Assembly (NCBI GenBank): GCA_003151815.1
Contig: PLYN01000045.1
Location: forward strand, 190,511-254,510
Direction of reading: 5' to 3'
Length of the DNA: 64,000 nucleotides
Source of the DNA: Bacteroidota bacterium
GTDB lineage: Bacteria > Bacteroidota > Bacteroidia > 2-12-FULL-35-15
Below the pieces are notes generated by a model. That model saw only the letters and a program-made list of their open reading frames with translations, was not told where the DNA came from and made no database searches. Shown one piece after another: positions 52,108-62,511 of this stretch (the first letter of the stretch is position 1; every line of letters begins with the position of its first letter). Position numbers and translations under genes: made by a program.

Positions 52108-53736
52108 TTATTTCACAGGTTCTCCATTTTCAAATGTAACAATGAAAGCATCTTTAAATCCTTTTTCAATCATTTCATTTTTAAGATTAACAGCTTCATC
52201 ACGTATTGAAAAATTACCAACAGTATAAATAGTAAAACCCCTGTTGTCTTTCATGTTTTTTACTCCTTTCGCGGCAATTTTTAAAAACTTATTGGCCGTT
52301 TCCAATGGCACCTCCTCTTTAAATGCACCCAGTTGTACTCGGTACGATTTATTTAATGATGAGGAAATTGTATTAACGGGTACTTTGGAATTTGCAATAA
52401 CTTCTTTCGAAATTGCTTTTGTTTCGATTTTAACCGGTAAAGCAGCGACAGGCGGATTGTTTACTATCGGTTCTTTGTCTTTAATTGTGACTGGCTCTGC
52501 GCCTGTATTATTTGACGGTATCGCCTTGGTTATTATGATTGTTTGAGAAGTCGGATCTGAATTATTAATTTGACCTGTTGTTTCAGCTATTTTATTTTTC
52601 ATTGAAGAATTGGAAATTTTATTTGTTGGAAATGCAACAATAAAGGCTCCTTGAAATCCTTTTTCAAGCATCTCCTTTTTAAGATTAATGGCTTCATCAT
52701 GCGTTTTAAAATTACCAACAGTAAAAGTTGTAAACCCATTGTTGTCTTTAAAATTTTTTATTCCTCTTGCCGAAATTTTTAAAAATTTATTGGCTAATTC
52801 TAAAGGCACATCCTCCTTAAAGGTGCCAAGTTGCACACAATAGGATAATTCACCGGTGGCAGGTTCTTCCTTGATTTTAGTTGTGTTTGGTAGTTTTTCA
52901 GTAGTTGTATCTGTTAAGGCAGCTTTACCTGGTATTGCTTTACTCAGGGTTGCCGCAGTTGAAATTGGCAATGTATCTTTTATTGCTATTTCCTTGGTTA
53001 TATTGTTTAAGATCGTCAGCGCCACTGTATCTTTGATTGGCGCTGCTTTGATTATTGGAGCAATAAGGTTATTTTTGACGGGTTCTGCTTTTGTTATTGA
53101 ATTTGTATCAGAAACAGCTATGGTGTCTTTCGGTTGAACTGCTTTTGTTAATATATTTGTTGCAGAGGAAGCAGAAGTAATATGTAATACTGTTGTATCA
53201 GTTGTTGTAATAACTAATGTGTTGGTAAGAGTTGACTCAACATTTTTTAAAGGCGGACTATTTGATGAAATTGAATCAAGAACTTTTTTTGGCGGTGTTG
53301 AAACTATCAAATCTTTTGCGGTACCAATGGTGATGTACTTTTTTTCAAAATTAAAAACTTCGCGATTGGTATTAAAAAAATAATAAATTTTCCCGCCAAT
53401 TTTTTTCAGCCCCGAAGCATCTTTAGGAACACTCACTTTATAGGAAAATATAAGTTCATTATTAGCCGGAGGGAAAAACCAAACAATTCTGATTATGCTA
53501 TCCTCAAAAGTAAAATCCCCTCCCTTCGAATCAATTTCTGTTGCCTTAAAATGTGGAGGTAGTTTCTGCGAAAATTTTATATAACTATTTATTTCGCCTT
53601 TTGTGATTGTTATTTCTACAACATAATCATCCCCCGGAGCGACTAGTTCGGGCATTTTTAGCGTAGCTGATAAATCCTGCGCGAAGGAACATTCTATAGC
53701 AAAAAGAAAAATAACAAACGTAAAATATTTAAGCAT
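52108..53736 (-). CDS. Secreted protein with two SPOR domains
   Basis: 542 residues. Signal peptide MLKYFTFVIFLFAIECSFAQ; an N-terminal beta domain (LVAPGDDYVVEITITKGEIN, residues 25-130); a Thr/Ile/Lys-rich linker; SPOR domain 1 (SYCVQLGTFKEDVPLELANK); a second linker; SPOR domain 2 (SYRVQLGAFKEEVPLETANK) at the C-terminus. The two SPOR domains are about 75 percent identical by eye, so recently duplicated. SPOR domains bind glycan strands lacking stem peptides at the septum. A TAACTTTG promoter box lies about 23 bases upstream. Confidence 0.85.
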   Translation of the reverse strand: MLKYFTFVIFLFAIECSFAQDLSATLKMPELVAPGDDYVVEITITKGEINSYIKFSQKLPPHFKATEIDSKGGDFTFEDSIIRIVWFFPPANNELIFSYKVSVPKDASGLKKIGGKIYYFFNTNREVFNFEKKYITIGTAKDLIVSTPPKKVLDSISSNSPPLKNVESTLTNTLVITTTDTTVLHITSASSATNILTKAVQPKDTIAVSDTNSITKAEPVKNNLIAPIIKAAPIKDTVALTILNNITKEIAIKDTLPISTAATLSKAIPGKAALTDTTTEKLPNTTKIKEEPATGELSYCVQLGTFKEDVPLELANKFLKISARGIKNFKDNNGFTTFTVGNFKTHDEAINLKKEMLEKGFQGAFIVAFPTNKISNSSMKNKIAETTGQINNSDPTSQTIIITKAIPSNNTGAEPVTIKDKEPIVNNPPVAALPVKIETKAISKEVIANSKVPVNTISSSLNKSYRVQLGAFKEEVPLETANKFLKIAAKGVKNMKDNRGFTIYTVGNFSIRDEAVNLKNEMIEKGFKDAFIVTFENGEPVK

Positions 53737-53758
53737 AGATGTGAATTATGTTATCAAA

Positions 53759-53766
53759 CAAAGTTA
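53759..53766 (-). promoter_or_regulatory. Promoter -7 box for the SPOR gene
   Basis: TAACTTTG on the minus strand (TAnnTTTG), 22 bases before the ATG at 53736; leader of about 15-18 bases. Confidence 0.5.
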
Positions 53767-53913
53767 ATAAAAATGATTCATTAGAGGATGAATTTAATCT
53801 CGCAGACAAAAAATGTATTAACAATTAATAGTTAGGAAGTGCAGGTTTGAAATTCGAAAATATTAAATTTAAACAGTATTTTAGCACTTCTTTAGCTGCA
53901 AAATAATTTACAA

Positions 53914-54648
53914 ATGAAGTTTAAAAAAAACATACCCAACATCATCACCTGTGGAAATTTGTTTTGCGGATGTCTGGCGATTGTTAATGCTTTTAACGGT
54001 AATTTAATTTATGCAGCTTACCTGGTTGGCATTGCAGCTATCCTGGATTTTTTTGACGGGTTTGTAGCACGTTTGCTAAAGGTTCATTCCGAAATTGGCA
54101 AACAATTGGATTCATTAGCAGATATGGTTACTTTCGGAGTGGTGCCGGGCATCGTTCTTTTTATGATGATGTCGAATGCAATCGATTATCATCACTTATA
54201 TACATTGAATTATCGGTTATCTTATGTTGCATTTTTAATACCCATTTTTTCTGCTATTCGCCTCGCTAAATTCAATACCGACAGCCGACAAAATGATTCT
54301 TTTATCGGCGTTCCTACACCGGCCTCCAGTATTTTAATTTGTTCATTACCTCTCATTGAAAAGTTTCAGCCTCAAATAGGCAATTATAATATGATTGAAT
54401 TTATAGAAAATCCGTGGTTTTTATTGGGTCTCACAATTCTGCTCTCCTATTTAATGGTTGCCGAAATTCCGCTGTTCGCGCTTAAATTCAAAAATTTTGA
54501 ATGGAACAATAATAAATTGCGCTATTCTTTTTTAATAATTTCAATACTATTGTTAATACTATTTCAGTTCATTGCAATACCTTTTAATCTATTTTTGTAC
54601 ATCGTTTTATCCTTAATAGTAAACAAGCGAATAATAAATAGGGAATAG
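53914..54648 (+). CDS. pssA: CDP-diacylglycerol--serine O-phosphatidyltransferase
   Basis: 244 residues with the CDP-alcohol phosphatidyltransferase motif D-G-x2-A-R-x8-G-x3-D-x3-D, seen as FFDGFVARLLKVHSEIGKQL then DSLAD (residues about 47-71). About six to eight membrane helices. NIITCGNLFCGCLAIVNAFN is the usual start. Makes phosphatidylserine, the precursor of phosphatidylethanolamine, in the inner membrane. Complete, followed by purS after about 100 bases. Confidence 0.95.
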   Translation: MKFKKNIPNIITCGNLFCGCLAIVNAFNGNLIYAAYLVGIAAILDFFDGFVARLLKVHSEIGKQLDSLADMVTFGVVPGIVLFMMMSNAIDYHHLYTLNYRLSYVAFLIPIFSAIRLAKFNTDSRQNDSFIGVPTPASSILICSLPLIEKFQPQIGNYNMIEFIENPWFLLGLTILLSYLMVAEIPLFALKFKNFEWNNNKLRYSFLIISILLLILFQFIAIPFNLFLYIVLSLIVNKRIINRE

Positions 54649-54749
54649 TGTTTACCTTACTATAAATTCGCTAATCGCAAATAAAAAACAGCACAGTCCT
54701 ATTTACCATTAACTAATAACTATTCGCTAATAACTAATTAATAATTAAT

Positions 54750-55001
54750 ATGAAATTCAGAGCAGAAATTGATGTGATGCCTCTAAAAGCATTACTAGAC
54801 CCTCAAGGGAAAGCCGTTACAGGAAGCATGAAAAATCTTGGATTATCCGAAATCGAAAATGTTCGTATTGGTAAACACATTACTTTAGAGATTGATGCCG
54901 CTTCTAAAGATGCTGCATCCACTAAGGTTGATGAAGCCTGCAAAAAATTGTTGGCAAATCAAATTATGGAATTTTACGAATTCGAAATTTTTGAAAATTA
55001 A
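54750..55001 (+). CDS. purS: Phosphoribosylformylglycinamidine synthase subunit PurS
   Basis: 83 residues: MKFRAEIDVMPLKALLDPQG, KAVTGSMKNLGLSEIENVRI and GKHITLEIDA then CKKLLANQIMEFYEFEI, the full PurS fold. PurS forms a complex with PurL and PurQ in purine synthesis; neither is in the window. The DinB gene starts within its stop codon (TAATG), so the two are co-translated, an unusual pairing. Confidence 0.93.
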   Translation: MKFRAEIDVMPLKALLDPQGKAVTGSMKNLGLSEIENVRIGKHITLEIDAASKDAASTKVDEACKKLLANQIMEFYEFEIFEN

Positions 55002-55513
55002 TGAGCTTGCAAGAAAAAATACATGCCAATACTCTATATTTATTAAAGTCCTTTCATACCTTAAGTCAAGAGGAGGTTGAATTAAAATCTTCTAAAGATA
55101 GTTGGTCCATACTGGAAATATTGGAGCATATTTTTCTGATAAATAAAGCTGTACTAAAAGTTCTTGCCACGCCTCCTCCAACAGAAAAAACAGAAAATAC
55201 GCTGAACGAATTAGTTGGTGAACAAAAAATAAACAAGCTTTTAATAATTAACCGAAGCTTTAAAGTAACTGCCCCTGATTTTTCGAATCCAAAAAGTAAT
55301 TTTACAACTACTACAGATGCCAGCGAAAAAATAAATTCCATCATTGATAAAATTGTTAATCATATTGATATCAATAAAATTGAGGAAGAAACTCATACAA
55401 TAAAACATCCTATGTTAGGAGAAATGACGAAGGTTGATTGGATCCATTTTATGATCGCTCATACCAATCGACACATTTTACAAATAGGGGAAGTGAAGGA
55501 ACAAAAATATTGA
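55001..55513 (+). CDS. DinB-superfamily four-helix protein
   Basis: 170 residues. DinB-like fold with WSILEILEHIFLINKAVLKV (first His) and the C-terminal WIHFMIAHTNRHILQIGEV supplying the other metal-ligand histidines. Members bind a divalent metal and some are thiol-dependent transferases such as bacillithiol transferases. Specific substrate unknown. Translationally coupled to purS by TAATG. Confidence 0.82.
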   Translation: MSLQEKIHANTLYLLKSFHTLSQEEVELKSSKDSWSILEILEHIFLINKAVLKVLATPPPTEKTENTLNELVGEQKINKLLIINRSFKVTAPDFSNPKSNFTTTTDASEKINSIIDKIVNHIDINKIEEETHTIKHPMLGEMTKVDWIHFMIAHTNRHILQIGEVKEQKY

Positions 55514-55559
55514 CGGGTTACGAATAATGATTATCGAATTTTTGTACTTCATAAATTTT

Positions 55560-56306
55560 TTATTCTGTTTCCGATTTTTTAGTCGGTCTTAACTCAAAAT
55601 TCTGACCCAAATAAACTCTTCGCACCTGTTCGTCATTGGCTAATTCCTCTGCTGTTCCTGCTTTTAAAATACTGCCTTCAAAAAGTAAATAAGCGCGATC
55701 AGTTATCTGCAATGTTTCCTGCACATTATGATCGGTGATCAACATGCCAATATTTCTTTGTTTTAGTTTTGCAACAATGGCTTGAATATCTTCAACAGCA
55801 ATAGGATCAACACCTGCAAAGGGTTCGTCTAACAAAATAAATTTAGGATCGGCTGCAAGACATCGTGCAATTTCTGTACGTCTTCGTTCGCCTCCCGACA
55901 ATCTATCACCTAAATTTTTCCGGATATGTTGTAAATGGAATTCTTCTAATAATTCTTCTAATTTTTCGGCTTGTTGTTGTTTAGAAAGTTTCGTCATTTC
56001 AAGAATGGCGCGTATATTATCCTCTATACTCAATTTCCTGAAAACCGATGCTTCCTGCGGTAAATAACCGATTCCAAGCTGTGCTCTTTTATACATCGGT
56101 TCATCAGTAATATCTTTGTCATCTAAAAATATTTTACCGGAATTTGGTTTTACCATTCCTACTATCATATAGAAGGATGTAGTTTTTCCGGCACCGTTAG
56201 GCCCCAACAGCCCCACAATTTCTCCCTGTTTCACCTCAACAGTAACATTTTTTGCTACGGTGCGACTCTTATATTTCTTAACTAAATTTTCTGTTCGTAA
56301 AATCAT
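55560..56306 (-). CDS. lptB: LPS export ABC transporter ATP-binding protein
   Basis: 248 residues. Walker [21 protein letters not shown]-loop region [18 protein letters not shown], signature [16 protein letters not shown], Walker [21 protein letters not shown], and the H-loop in [10 protein letters not shown]. Matches LptB, which drives lipopolysaccharide transport to the outer membrane with LptFG. Next gene upstream is tatC, as in other Bacteroidota. Complete. Confidence 0.96.
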   Translation of the reverse strand: MILRTENLVKKYKSRTVAKNVTVEVKQGEIVGLLGPNGAGKTTSFYMIVGMVKPNSGKIFLDDKDITDEPMYKRAQLGIGYLPQEASVFRKLSIEDNIRAILEMTKLSKQQQAEKLEELLEEFHLQHIRKNLGDRLSGGERRRTEIARCLAADPKFILLDEPFAGVDPIAVEDIQAIVAKLKQRNIGMLITDHNVQETLQITDRAYLLFEGSILKAGTAEELANDEQVRRVYLGQNFELRPTKKSETE

Positions 56307-56386
56307 ATTGTTTGTATTAAAAATGTGAACTGCAGCAATCCCTTTATATTAAATCGGATTTCTTTTGGACTATAGAAAAACACCTC

Positions 56387-57220
56387 TTATTGAGCTTTCT
56401 GTTTTACCACAAAGGCGGAAACAAATATACTGGCTTCATACAAAAAATACAATGGAAAGGCAACCAACATCTGTGAAGTAACATCCGGAGAAGGTGTAAT
56501 AATACCAGCCGCAACCAATATTACAACAATGGCATGTTTACGATATTTACGCATAAAATCAGGTGTTACCAAACCAAATTTACTTAAAAAATAAACAATG
56601 ATCGGCAACTCAAAAACAATACCTGAAGCAAGTGTAAGTGTTGTTACAAGTGAGATGTAAGAATCCATAGTGAAATTATTTTCTACCATTTCACTTACTT
56701 TGTAATTACCCAAGAAATTAATGGAAAGCGGAACAATAATGAAATAGCTAAAAAATACGCCTATCAAAAAAAGAAAAGTAGATGAAATAATAAAGCCGGC
56801 GGATGCTTTTTTTTCTTTATCATGCAAAGCCGGTTTTATAAAACGAAATAACTCCCACAATAAATAAGGTGCCCCAATAATTAATCCTCCTAAAAAAGCG
56901 ATCCACATTTGAGAGGTAAATTGGTCGGCTAAACCAAGACTTTGAAGCTTAAACGTATAATGACCAAAACATAATTGATCGCCTAAATTAAGCTGATGCG
57001 ATAATTTACAAAATACACGATAGGTAATAAAATCACTTTTTATGGGACCAAAAATGATGGTATCAAATATAAACTCAGGATAACAAAACAAAATAGTACC
57101 TAACACCAATACTACGATCACCGAACGAATAATATGACCGCGCAGTGCTTCAATATGTCCCCAAAAGGACATTTCCCCAGATGTGTTTTTTGAATTATTT
57201 AAAAGTCCGAATAATGCCAT
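56387..57220 (-). CDS. tatC: Sec-independent protein translocase TatC
   Basis: 277 residues. GEMSFWGHIEALRGHIIRSV is the TatC N-terminus with the conserved Glu and Arg; then six membrane helices, IGAPYLLWELFRFIKPAL with the conserved P-x-x-x-x-x-x-F pattern, and FELPIIVYFLSKFGLV followed by RKYRKHAIVVILVAAGIITP then SPD. The core of the twin-arginine pathway. Bacteroidota TatC has a longer N-terminal insertion (residues 50-80), as here. Complete. Confidence 0.95.
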   Translation of the reverse strand: MALFGLLNNSKNTSGEMSFWGHIEALRGHIIRSVIVVLVLGTILFCYPEFIFDTIIFGPIKSDFITYRVFCKLSHQLNLGDQLCFGHYTFKLQSLGLADQFTSQMWIAFLGGLIIGAPYLLWELFRFIKPALHDKEKKASAGFIISSTFLFLIGVFFSYFIIVPLSINFLGNYKVSEMVENNFTMDSYISLVTTLTLASGIVFELPIIVYFLSKFGLVTPDFMRKYRKHAIVVILVAAGIITPSPDVTSQMLVAFPLYFLYEASIFVSAFVVKQKAQ

Positions 57221-57292
57221 TAATATGGGCGCAAAGTTAATTTAAAAAAATTTAAGAATTACGATTAATGATTGACGAATTTCATATCAATA

Positions 57293-57326
57293 AAAATGCC
57301 CGGACATTTTATTGTCCGAGCATTTT
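57293..57326 (-). terminator. Intrinsic terminator after the type B T9SS gene
   Basis: AAAATGCTCGGACA, loop ATAAAA, TGTCCGGGCATTTTT on the minus strand, 23 bases after the stop at 57349. One G-T pair in the stem. Confidence 0.8.
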
Positions 57327-57348
57327 CTCTAAGATATTATTTTATTAA

Positions 57349-60300
57349 TTACCTCACTAATGTAATGTTTCCAAGATATTTCTTCTCTTTTCCAAAATTA
57401 TCTACCACTAGTATCGTATATACATAAACATCCTGTTGGCAGGGAGCTCCTTTGAAAGTACCGTCCCACAATCCACTTATGTCATTTGTATAGTACATTT
57501 GCTCACCCCAACGATCAAAGATGCGGAATTCAAAGCCTTTAGAAGTTAATCCTGAATTTTTAAAACCAAAACCATCATTCAAGCCATCGCCATCAGGTGT
57601 AAATGCATTTGGTATATAAACTAAAAGATCAGGAATAATAATTATGTCTTTACAAATACTACCGACACAACCACCATTCGAAACAACGTTCAGGCAAATA
57701 TTGAACAATCCTGTATCAGCATAAATGTGTTGCGGATTTTGCAATATAGAGGTTGTGGAATCTCCGAAATTCCATAACCATGCTTTTATGATTGCGTTGG
57801 TAGATTCTTTATCACTGAAAGTTAAATTTGCCTCACTCAACGTTATCTTTTGCGGAGCATCGAAACCGGGACTAGGGTTCGGGAAAACCGTAATGGCTCC
57901 TGTTCCTGTTGCTGTACAACTTGAAGTAGTGGTTGCGGTTACCGTATAAGTGGTAGATGACTGTAGGGAAACTGTAATTGAATCGGCAATTGAACCGCCT
58001 GGAATCCAAGTATAAGTCACACCTCCACCCGATGGGCTGGCTATTAATGTTGCTAATACCCCTGCGCAAACACTTGTAGAACTAACGGTAAACGTCGGCA
58101 ACGGGTTAACAGCAACATTTGTAACAGCTGTGTTAGAGCAGTTGGCTAGAGTACCGGTAACAGTGTAAGAATTATTTGATCCTACCGGAGGAGTTACATC
58201 GCCTGTCGCTCCTATATTAGGGGACCAAACATAGGTTTGAGCACCACTTGCAGTAATGTTTGCGGTTCCGCCCTGACAAATAGTTTGTGGTGGAGTTACG
58301 GTAACAAGTGGTATCGGATTAACAGTTATAGTACCAGTTTGAGTTCCGGTGCAACCTGTTGCAGTTATCGTTCCTGTAACCGTGTATACAGTTGATCCTA
58401 ATGGTGCAACAACAGTTAAAGGGTTTAATGCAGAACCTCCGGGTAACCATGAATAAGCGGTTGCGGCACCTGTTGCTGTTAATGTGCTGGTCTGTCCTAA
58501 ACAAACATCTGGTGAAGACGTTACAGTAACAACCGGATTAGGATTAACAAAAATTGTTGCAATAGCGGTGTCAATACAAGCAGGGTTAGCTCCTGTCACT
58601 GTTACAGTGTAAGTGTTTGCACCTAATGCACCCGGATTTTTAGTAATAGAAAAAACGGCAGTTTCACCAGATGACCAAGTTATCGAAGTTTGATTTACAG
58701 CAGTAGCTGTTAATGTTGCAGGAAAACCAAGACAAGTAGCCGAGTTGGTAACTGTAACCGATGGGCTAGGGGTAACTGTAATGATACCTTGTGAGGTACT
58801 TGAACAACCATTTGTTGTACCTGTAGCAACATAAGTAGTTGATGGAACTAAGGGACTATCTGTTAAATTTTGATTTCCGGGTCCTCCCGGTACCGGCGCT
58901 ACTCCACCTGTCCAGGTATAGCTTGTAGCCCCGGTTGCAGTTATCGTTTGTGGTATTCCGGCACAATCCGCATGGCTGGTAACAGTAAAGGTTGGAAGCG
59001 AATTAACGTAAATAGTTCCTGATCCTGTTGAAGAACAACCATTTGTTGTACCCGTAGCAGTATAGGTAGTTTGTAATCCAGGACTATCTGATAATGTTGC
59101 ACCTGCAGGAGTTCCTCCGCCTGCCCATGTATAGGTTGTAGCACCTGTAGCAGTTATTGTTACTGCCGGAGCTCCTAAACAAAGGGTATTACTGGTAACA
59201 CTTACAACAGGTATAGGATTTATGGTAACAGTAGTAGTTTTGTTAGTTGCCGGACAACCTCCACCAGCAGCAATGAAATTAGTGACCGTATATGGACCTG
59301 CCGCTGGAGCGCTTGCTGTCAAATCAATTTGACCTGTAGTTGGACTTACAAAAACTAAACCTACCGGTGTCACAGAAAAAGTTCCGGGAGTAGATCCACC
59401 GGGTTGTGTTATTACCGGATTAGGGGTCCCGTTTTTACAATACGCAGGTAAAGGGTAACTAAATGTAGCATCGGGAATACCAACAACAGTAACCGTTACC
59501 GTATATGTATTCGTGCAATTTGTAGTAGATGTGTACATTATTTTATAAGGTCCGAGAGCGGTAGCTGTGGTAATATTTATGGTACCATCGGCAGCATTTA
59601 AAGCTAAACTTCCGGCAGGCGAAATGGTATAAGAACCCGTTCCGGCAACCGTTAAAGTAGGTGTATAGGTACCTGCTACGTTACAAAAAGTAGCACTTGA
59701 ATAGTGAAATGAAGCATCATCTAAAGGATTAACCGTAACTGCTGCAGTTTGAGTTCCTGTACATCCATTGGCATCGCCTACAACAGTATAGGTTGTAGTT
59801 ACAGTTGGGGTTGAGGTAGGACTAGCACCTGTAACTGCAGATAGAAAATCAGGAGGTGACCAATTATAATTAGTAGCACCAGCAGCAGTCAGGGTATTAG
59901 ATCCTCCAATACATACACCTGTATTACCACTAACGGTAATTGATAAACCCGCTTGAATGGTAACATTGGCTTGAGCGGTAGCAGAACATCCACTCGCATT
60001 GCTTCCTGTAACGGTATAAGAAGCGGGCGCACTTAAGGCAGGCGTAATAAAAGGATTAGCAGTTGAGCCATCTGACCAAACATAAGAAACTCCTCCCGAG
60101 GCTAATAAAGAAGCTGTAAGTCCGGTACAAATACTTGAACTATTAACAGTTATTGTAGGCGTCGGACTAAGAGTAACAAGAGAAGTTGCTGTACCCGTAC
60201 ATCCACTGACACTTCCGGTAACCGTATAGGTAGTGGCGACTCCGGGAGTAGCAGTAACTGATGCACCCGTAGTAGCGGAAAGTGCCGTATTTGGCGCCCA

Positions 60301-62511
60301 GGTATACGTATTGGCACCGGAGGCTGTAAGTATGGCGCTTTGCCCCGGACAGACTACTCCGGCATTAACCGAAATAGGAGTAGCACCCTGGGTGACGACA
60401 GTTGTTGTTGATGCCTTACAACCCGGAAATGTTCCACCTCGTCCAATTGTAGCGACGACGGTATAGGTTTGTGGCCCGGCAGGATGGGCCGCGACACTGG
60501 TACCGGTTGCCGGCGTTAAAGATGCTGATGGGGTCCAGGCATATTCGGGTGGAACAGTATATGTACTTGTACTGGAAACAGTTAAAGTTGTAGTAGTAAC
60601 TCCCGTACAAATAGCACCCGGAGTTGCCGTAATGGTAAAGGGATAAGGAATAACTGTCACCTTCGCTACGTCATAGCCACTGGCACCTGCAGTAGCCGTT
60701 ACCGTATATGTTGAAGTGACAGAAGGAGTTACCGTTATAGAAGCGGTAGTTTCGCCTGTTGCCCACTCATAGCCAGTTGCATAGGATCCGGTAAGAACCG
60801 CAGATTGTCCCTGACAAATAGTGGCATCACTGACTTGTACACCATGTAAACTGGGTGAATCATTCACCTCAAAACTAAAGTCACAAATTGCATTTTGGTC
60901 TCCGGTAAAAACTCCATAATATCTACATGAATACGCACTGGGATCCCAACCTACATTGGTTGACCAGTCGTTGTGTCCTGCAGAACTAGGAACATTAGCC
61001 GTTGGAGTATTTATATCATAACATCCATTACCTGAAGCGCATGGGTCTGCAGTACCAAGAGTGGGTCCAAGAGCAACAATAAGGTCGGTACCGCGAGTTG
61101 CAGGGCCACCTGTACAATTTTTGTTCCACATCTGAAAAAATGCCGACGCCGGACTCGTCACAGTAGCCGGTACATCCCAATAAAACCATACATTATTACC
61201 AACGCCACAACTACCCGCGGAACCATCCATAGTTGTATTATACGTGTTTGTTTGATATGGCTGCTTTTGCGTTATTCCATAAGCCTTTGAGCAAAGGTCT
61301 GTATTTACAGTACCACCTGCACCTGCAACACCTCCTACATTTTTTTGAGTTGGCGGGTGGAAAGCAACTACATTATTTGTAACACACAAATCAGTAGTAA
61401 ATTCTGCAGTTAAATCGCCTGTTGGTAAGGTAGTTAAAATGTAATAGGTAGTGCCTGTATTATGGCCACCCGGAGTAAGACCTGTAAAAGTAGTGCTGGC
61501 ACCTGAGGCAACTGATGCGAATGTCATACAAGTTAAATGAAGGCAAGTTGTACTGGAGAAAAATGTATAAACCCTGGTCCCACTAGTATTATTTGTTACT
61601 GTTATAGAAGTAGCTGAACTGTCGTTAACAAAATCAGTCCATGTTCCGTATTGACCCGGAGCATTACCACCGCAATAACTTTGCCCAAGTGGAACATATG
61701 CATTCGGCTGTACTCCGTTAACAACAGCTGTTGTTGATGAGGTTGAATTAATTACCGAGTTGCCGGCACTCATACCGCAAGCTGAACTATTCGGATGAAC
61801 ATTTTGGGGTTCGCATTGTCTAGATCCGGGCGTATAGGTATCGAAAGCGGAGATACAATAATTTCCGCCGGTAGCTCCTCCTCCGGCTCCCTGAATTCGA
61901 ATAAAATAAATAGAACCGGGAGTTAAGCCGGTTATTTCTATAACTGCTTGCTTTGGATTTGAAAAATTAGCTGTAAGAGGAACGTTGGTAGCAGCATTTA
62001 TTCCCGAATTTTGATCGCAAGCCATATAAGTAAGCGGATCGGCGCAATTACCCTTACCGTCCGGAGTTGAATAAAGCGCAAGTTCAGAGTTAAAAAGACC
62101 ATAACCAGAGCCTTCACTTCCGCCAAGATTAAATAATAAAGCATCTGTACTTATGGTCATATCCTGAGCACTCGCCGTAAAAGTCAACCATTGATCCCTA
62201 TTTGCTGCACTCCAACATGCAGGTACAGGTGGTGCAGCAGATGCAGTTGCGGTATCAATAGAATACTGAGTACAAGAAAGTCCTGTTTTAAGATAAGTTG
62301 CCGTACAAGGCTCATCTCCGGCTTTAGGATAAATTTTACCTGGACCGGTAAATAAAGTCGGAACTCCACCTCCACCACTTCCATCACAACCCAACAAACC
62401 TCCGAGTTGAGCAAAGGTTGAAAACTGAATAAATACAAGAAGTATTAATGCCGTCGCTTTTAATACGTATTTTTTTTCTGTCGCTTTTAAGTAGTTTTTG
62501 TAGTTTCTCAT
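57349..62511 (-). CDS. Giant secreted PKD/Ig-repeat protein with type B T9SS sorting domain
   Basis: 1720 residues. Signal peptide (ALILLVFIQFSTFAQLGG). N-terminal unique region (to about 560) with DQWLTFTASAQDMTISTDAL, like a pre-peptidase C-type domain. Then about 13 PKD/Ig-like repeats with the pattern C-x-G...T-x-T-A-x-G-A...Y-x-W...Y-T-V-T-G. At the C-terminus a PKD domain (WNFGDSTTSILQNPQHIY) is followed by the type B gliding/T9SS CTD (PNAFTPDGDGLNDGFGFKNS, then FDRWGEQMYY and YLGNITLVR). Exported by T9SS and displayed on the surface, function unknown. It splits the usual kdsD-tatC neighbourhood. Confidence 0.88.
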   Translation of the reverse strand: MRNYKNYLKATEKKYVLKATALILLVFIQFSTFAQLGGLLGCDGSGGGGVPTLFTGPGKIYPKAGDEPCTATYLKTGLSCTQYSIDTATASAAPPVPACWSAANRDQWLTFTASAQDMTISTDALLFNLGGSEGSGYGLFNSELALYSTPDGKGNCADPLTYMACDQNSGINAATNVPLTANFSNPKQAVIEITGLTPGSIYFIRIQGAGGGATGGNYCISAFDTYTPGSRQCEPQNVHPNSSACGMSAGNSVINSTSSTTAVVNGVQPNAYVPLGQSYCGGNAPGQYGTWTDFVNDSSATSITVTNNTSGTRVYTFFSSTTCLHLTCMTFASVASGASTTFTGLTPGGHNTGTTYYILTTLPTGDLTAEFTTDLCVTNNVVAFHPPTQKNVGGVAGAGGTVNTDLCSKAYGITQKQPYQTNTYNTTMDGSAGSCGVGNNVWFYWDVPATVTSPASAFFQMWNKNCTGGPATRGTDLIVALGPTLGTADPCASGNGCYDINTPTANVPSSAGHNDWSTNVGWDPSAYSCRYYGVFTGDQNAICDFSFEVNDSPSLHGVQVSDATICQGQSAVLTGSYATGYEWATGETTASITVTPSVTSTYTVTATAGASGYDVAKVTVIPYPFTITATPGAICTGVTTTTLTVSSTSTYTVPPEYAWTPSASLTPATGTSVAAHPAGPQTYTVVATIGRGGTFPGCKASTTTVVTQGATPISVNAGVVCPGQSAILTASGANTYTWAPNTALSATTGASVTATPGVATTYTVTGSVSGCTGTATSLVTLSPTPTITVNSSSICTGLTASLLASGGVSYVWSDGSTANPFITPALSAPASYTVTGSNASGCSATAQANVTIQAGLSITVSGNTGVCIGGSNTLTAAGATNYNWSPPDFLSAVTGASPTSTPTVTTTYTVVGDANGCTGTQTAAVTVNPLDDASFHYSSATFCNVAGTYTPTLTVAGTGSYTISPAGSLALNAADGTINITTATALGPYKIMYTSTTNCTNTYTVTVTVVGIPDATFSYPLPAYCKNGTPNPVITQPGGSTPGTFSVTPVGLVFVSPTTGQIDLTASAPAAGPYTVTNFIAAGGGCPATNKTTTVTINPIPVVSVTSNTLCLGAPAVTITATGATTYTWAGGGTPAGATLSDSPGLQTTYTATGTTNGCSSTGSGTIYVNSLPTFTVTSHADCAGIPQTITATGATSYTWTGGVAPVPGGPGNQNLTDSPLVPSTTYVATGTTNGCSSTSQGIITVTPSPSVTVTNSATCLGFPATLTATAVNQTSITWSSGETAVFSITKNPGALGANTYTVTVTGANPACIDTAIATIFVNPNPVVTVTSSPDVCLGQTSTLTATGAATAYSWLPGGSALNPLTVVAPLGSTVYTVTGTITATGCTGTQTGTITVNPIPLVTVTPPQTICQGGTANITASGAQTYVWSPNIGATGDVTPPVGSNNSYTVTGTLANCSNTAVTNVAVNPLPTFTVSSTSVCAGVLATLIASPSGGGVTYTWIPGGSIADSITVSLQSSTTYTVTATTTSSCTATGTGAITVFPNPSPGFDAPQKITLSEANLTFSDKESTNAIIKAWLWNFGDSTTSILQNPQHIYADTGLFNICLNVVSNGGCVGSICKDIIIIPDLLVYIPNAFTPDGDGLNDGFGFKNSGLTSKGFEFRIFDRWGEQMYYTNDISGLWDGTFKGAPCQQDVYVYTILVVDNFGKEKKYLGNITLVR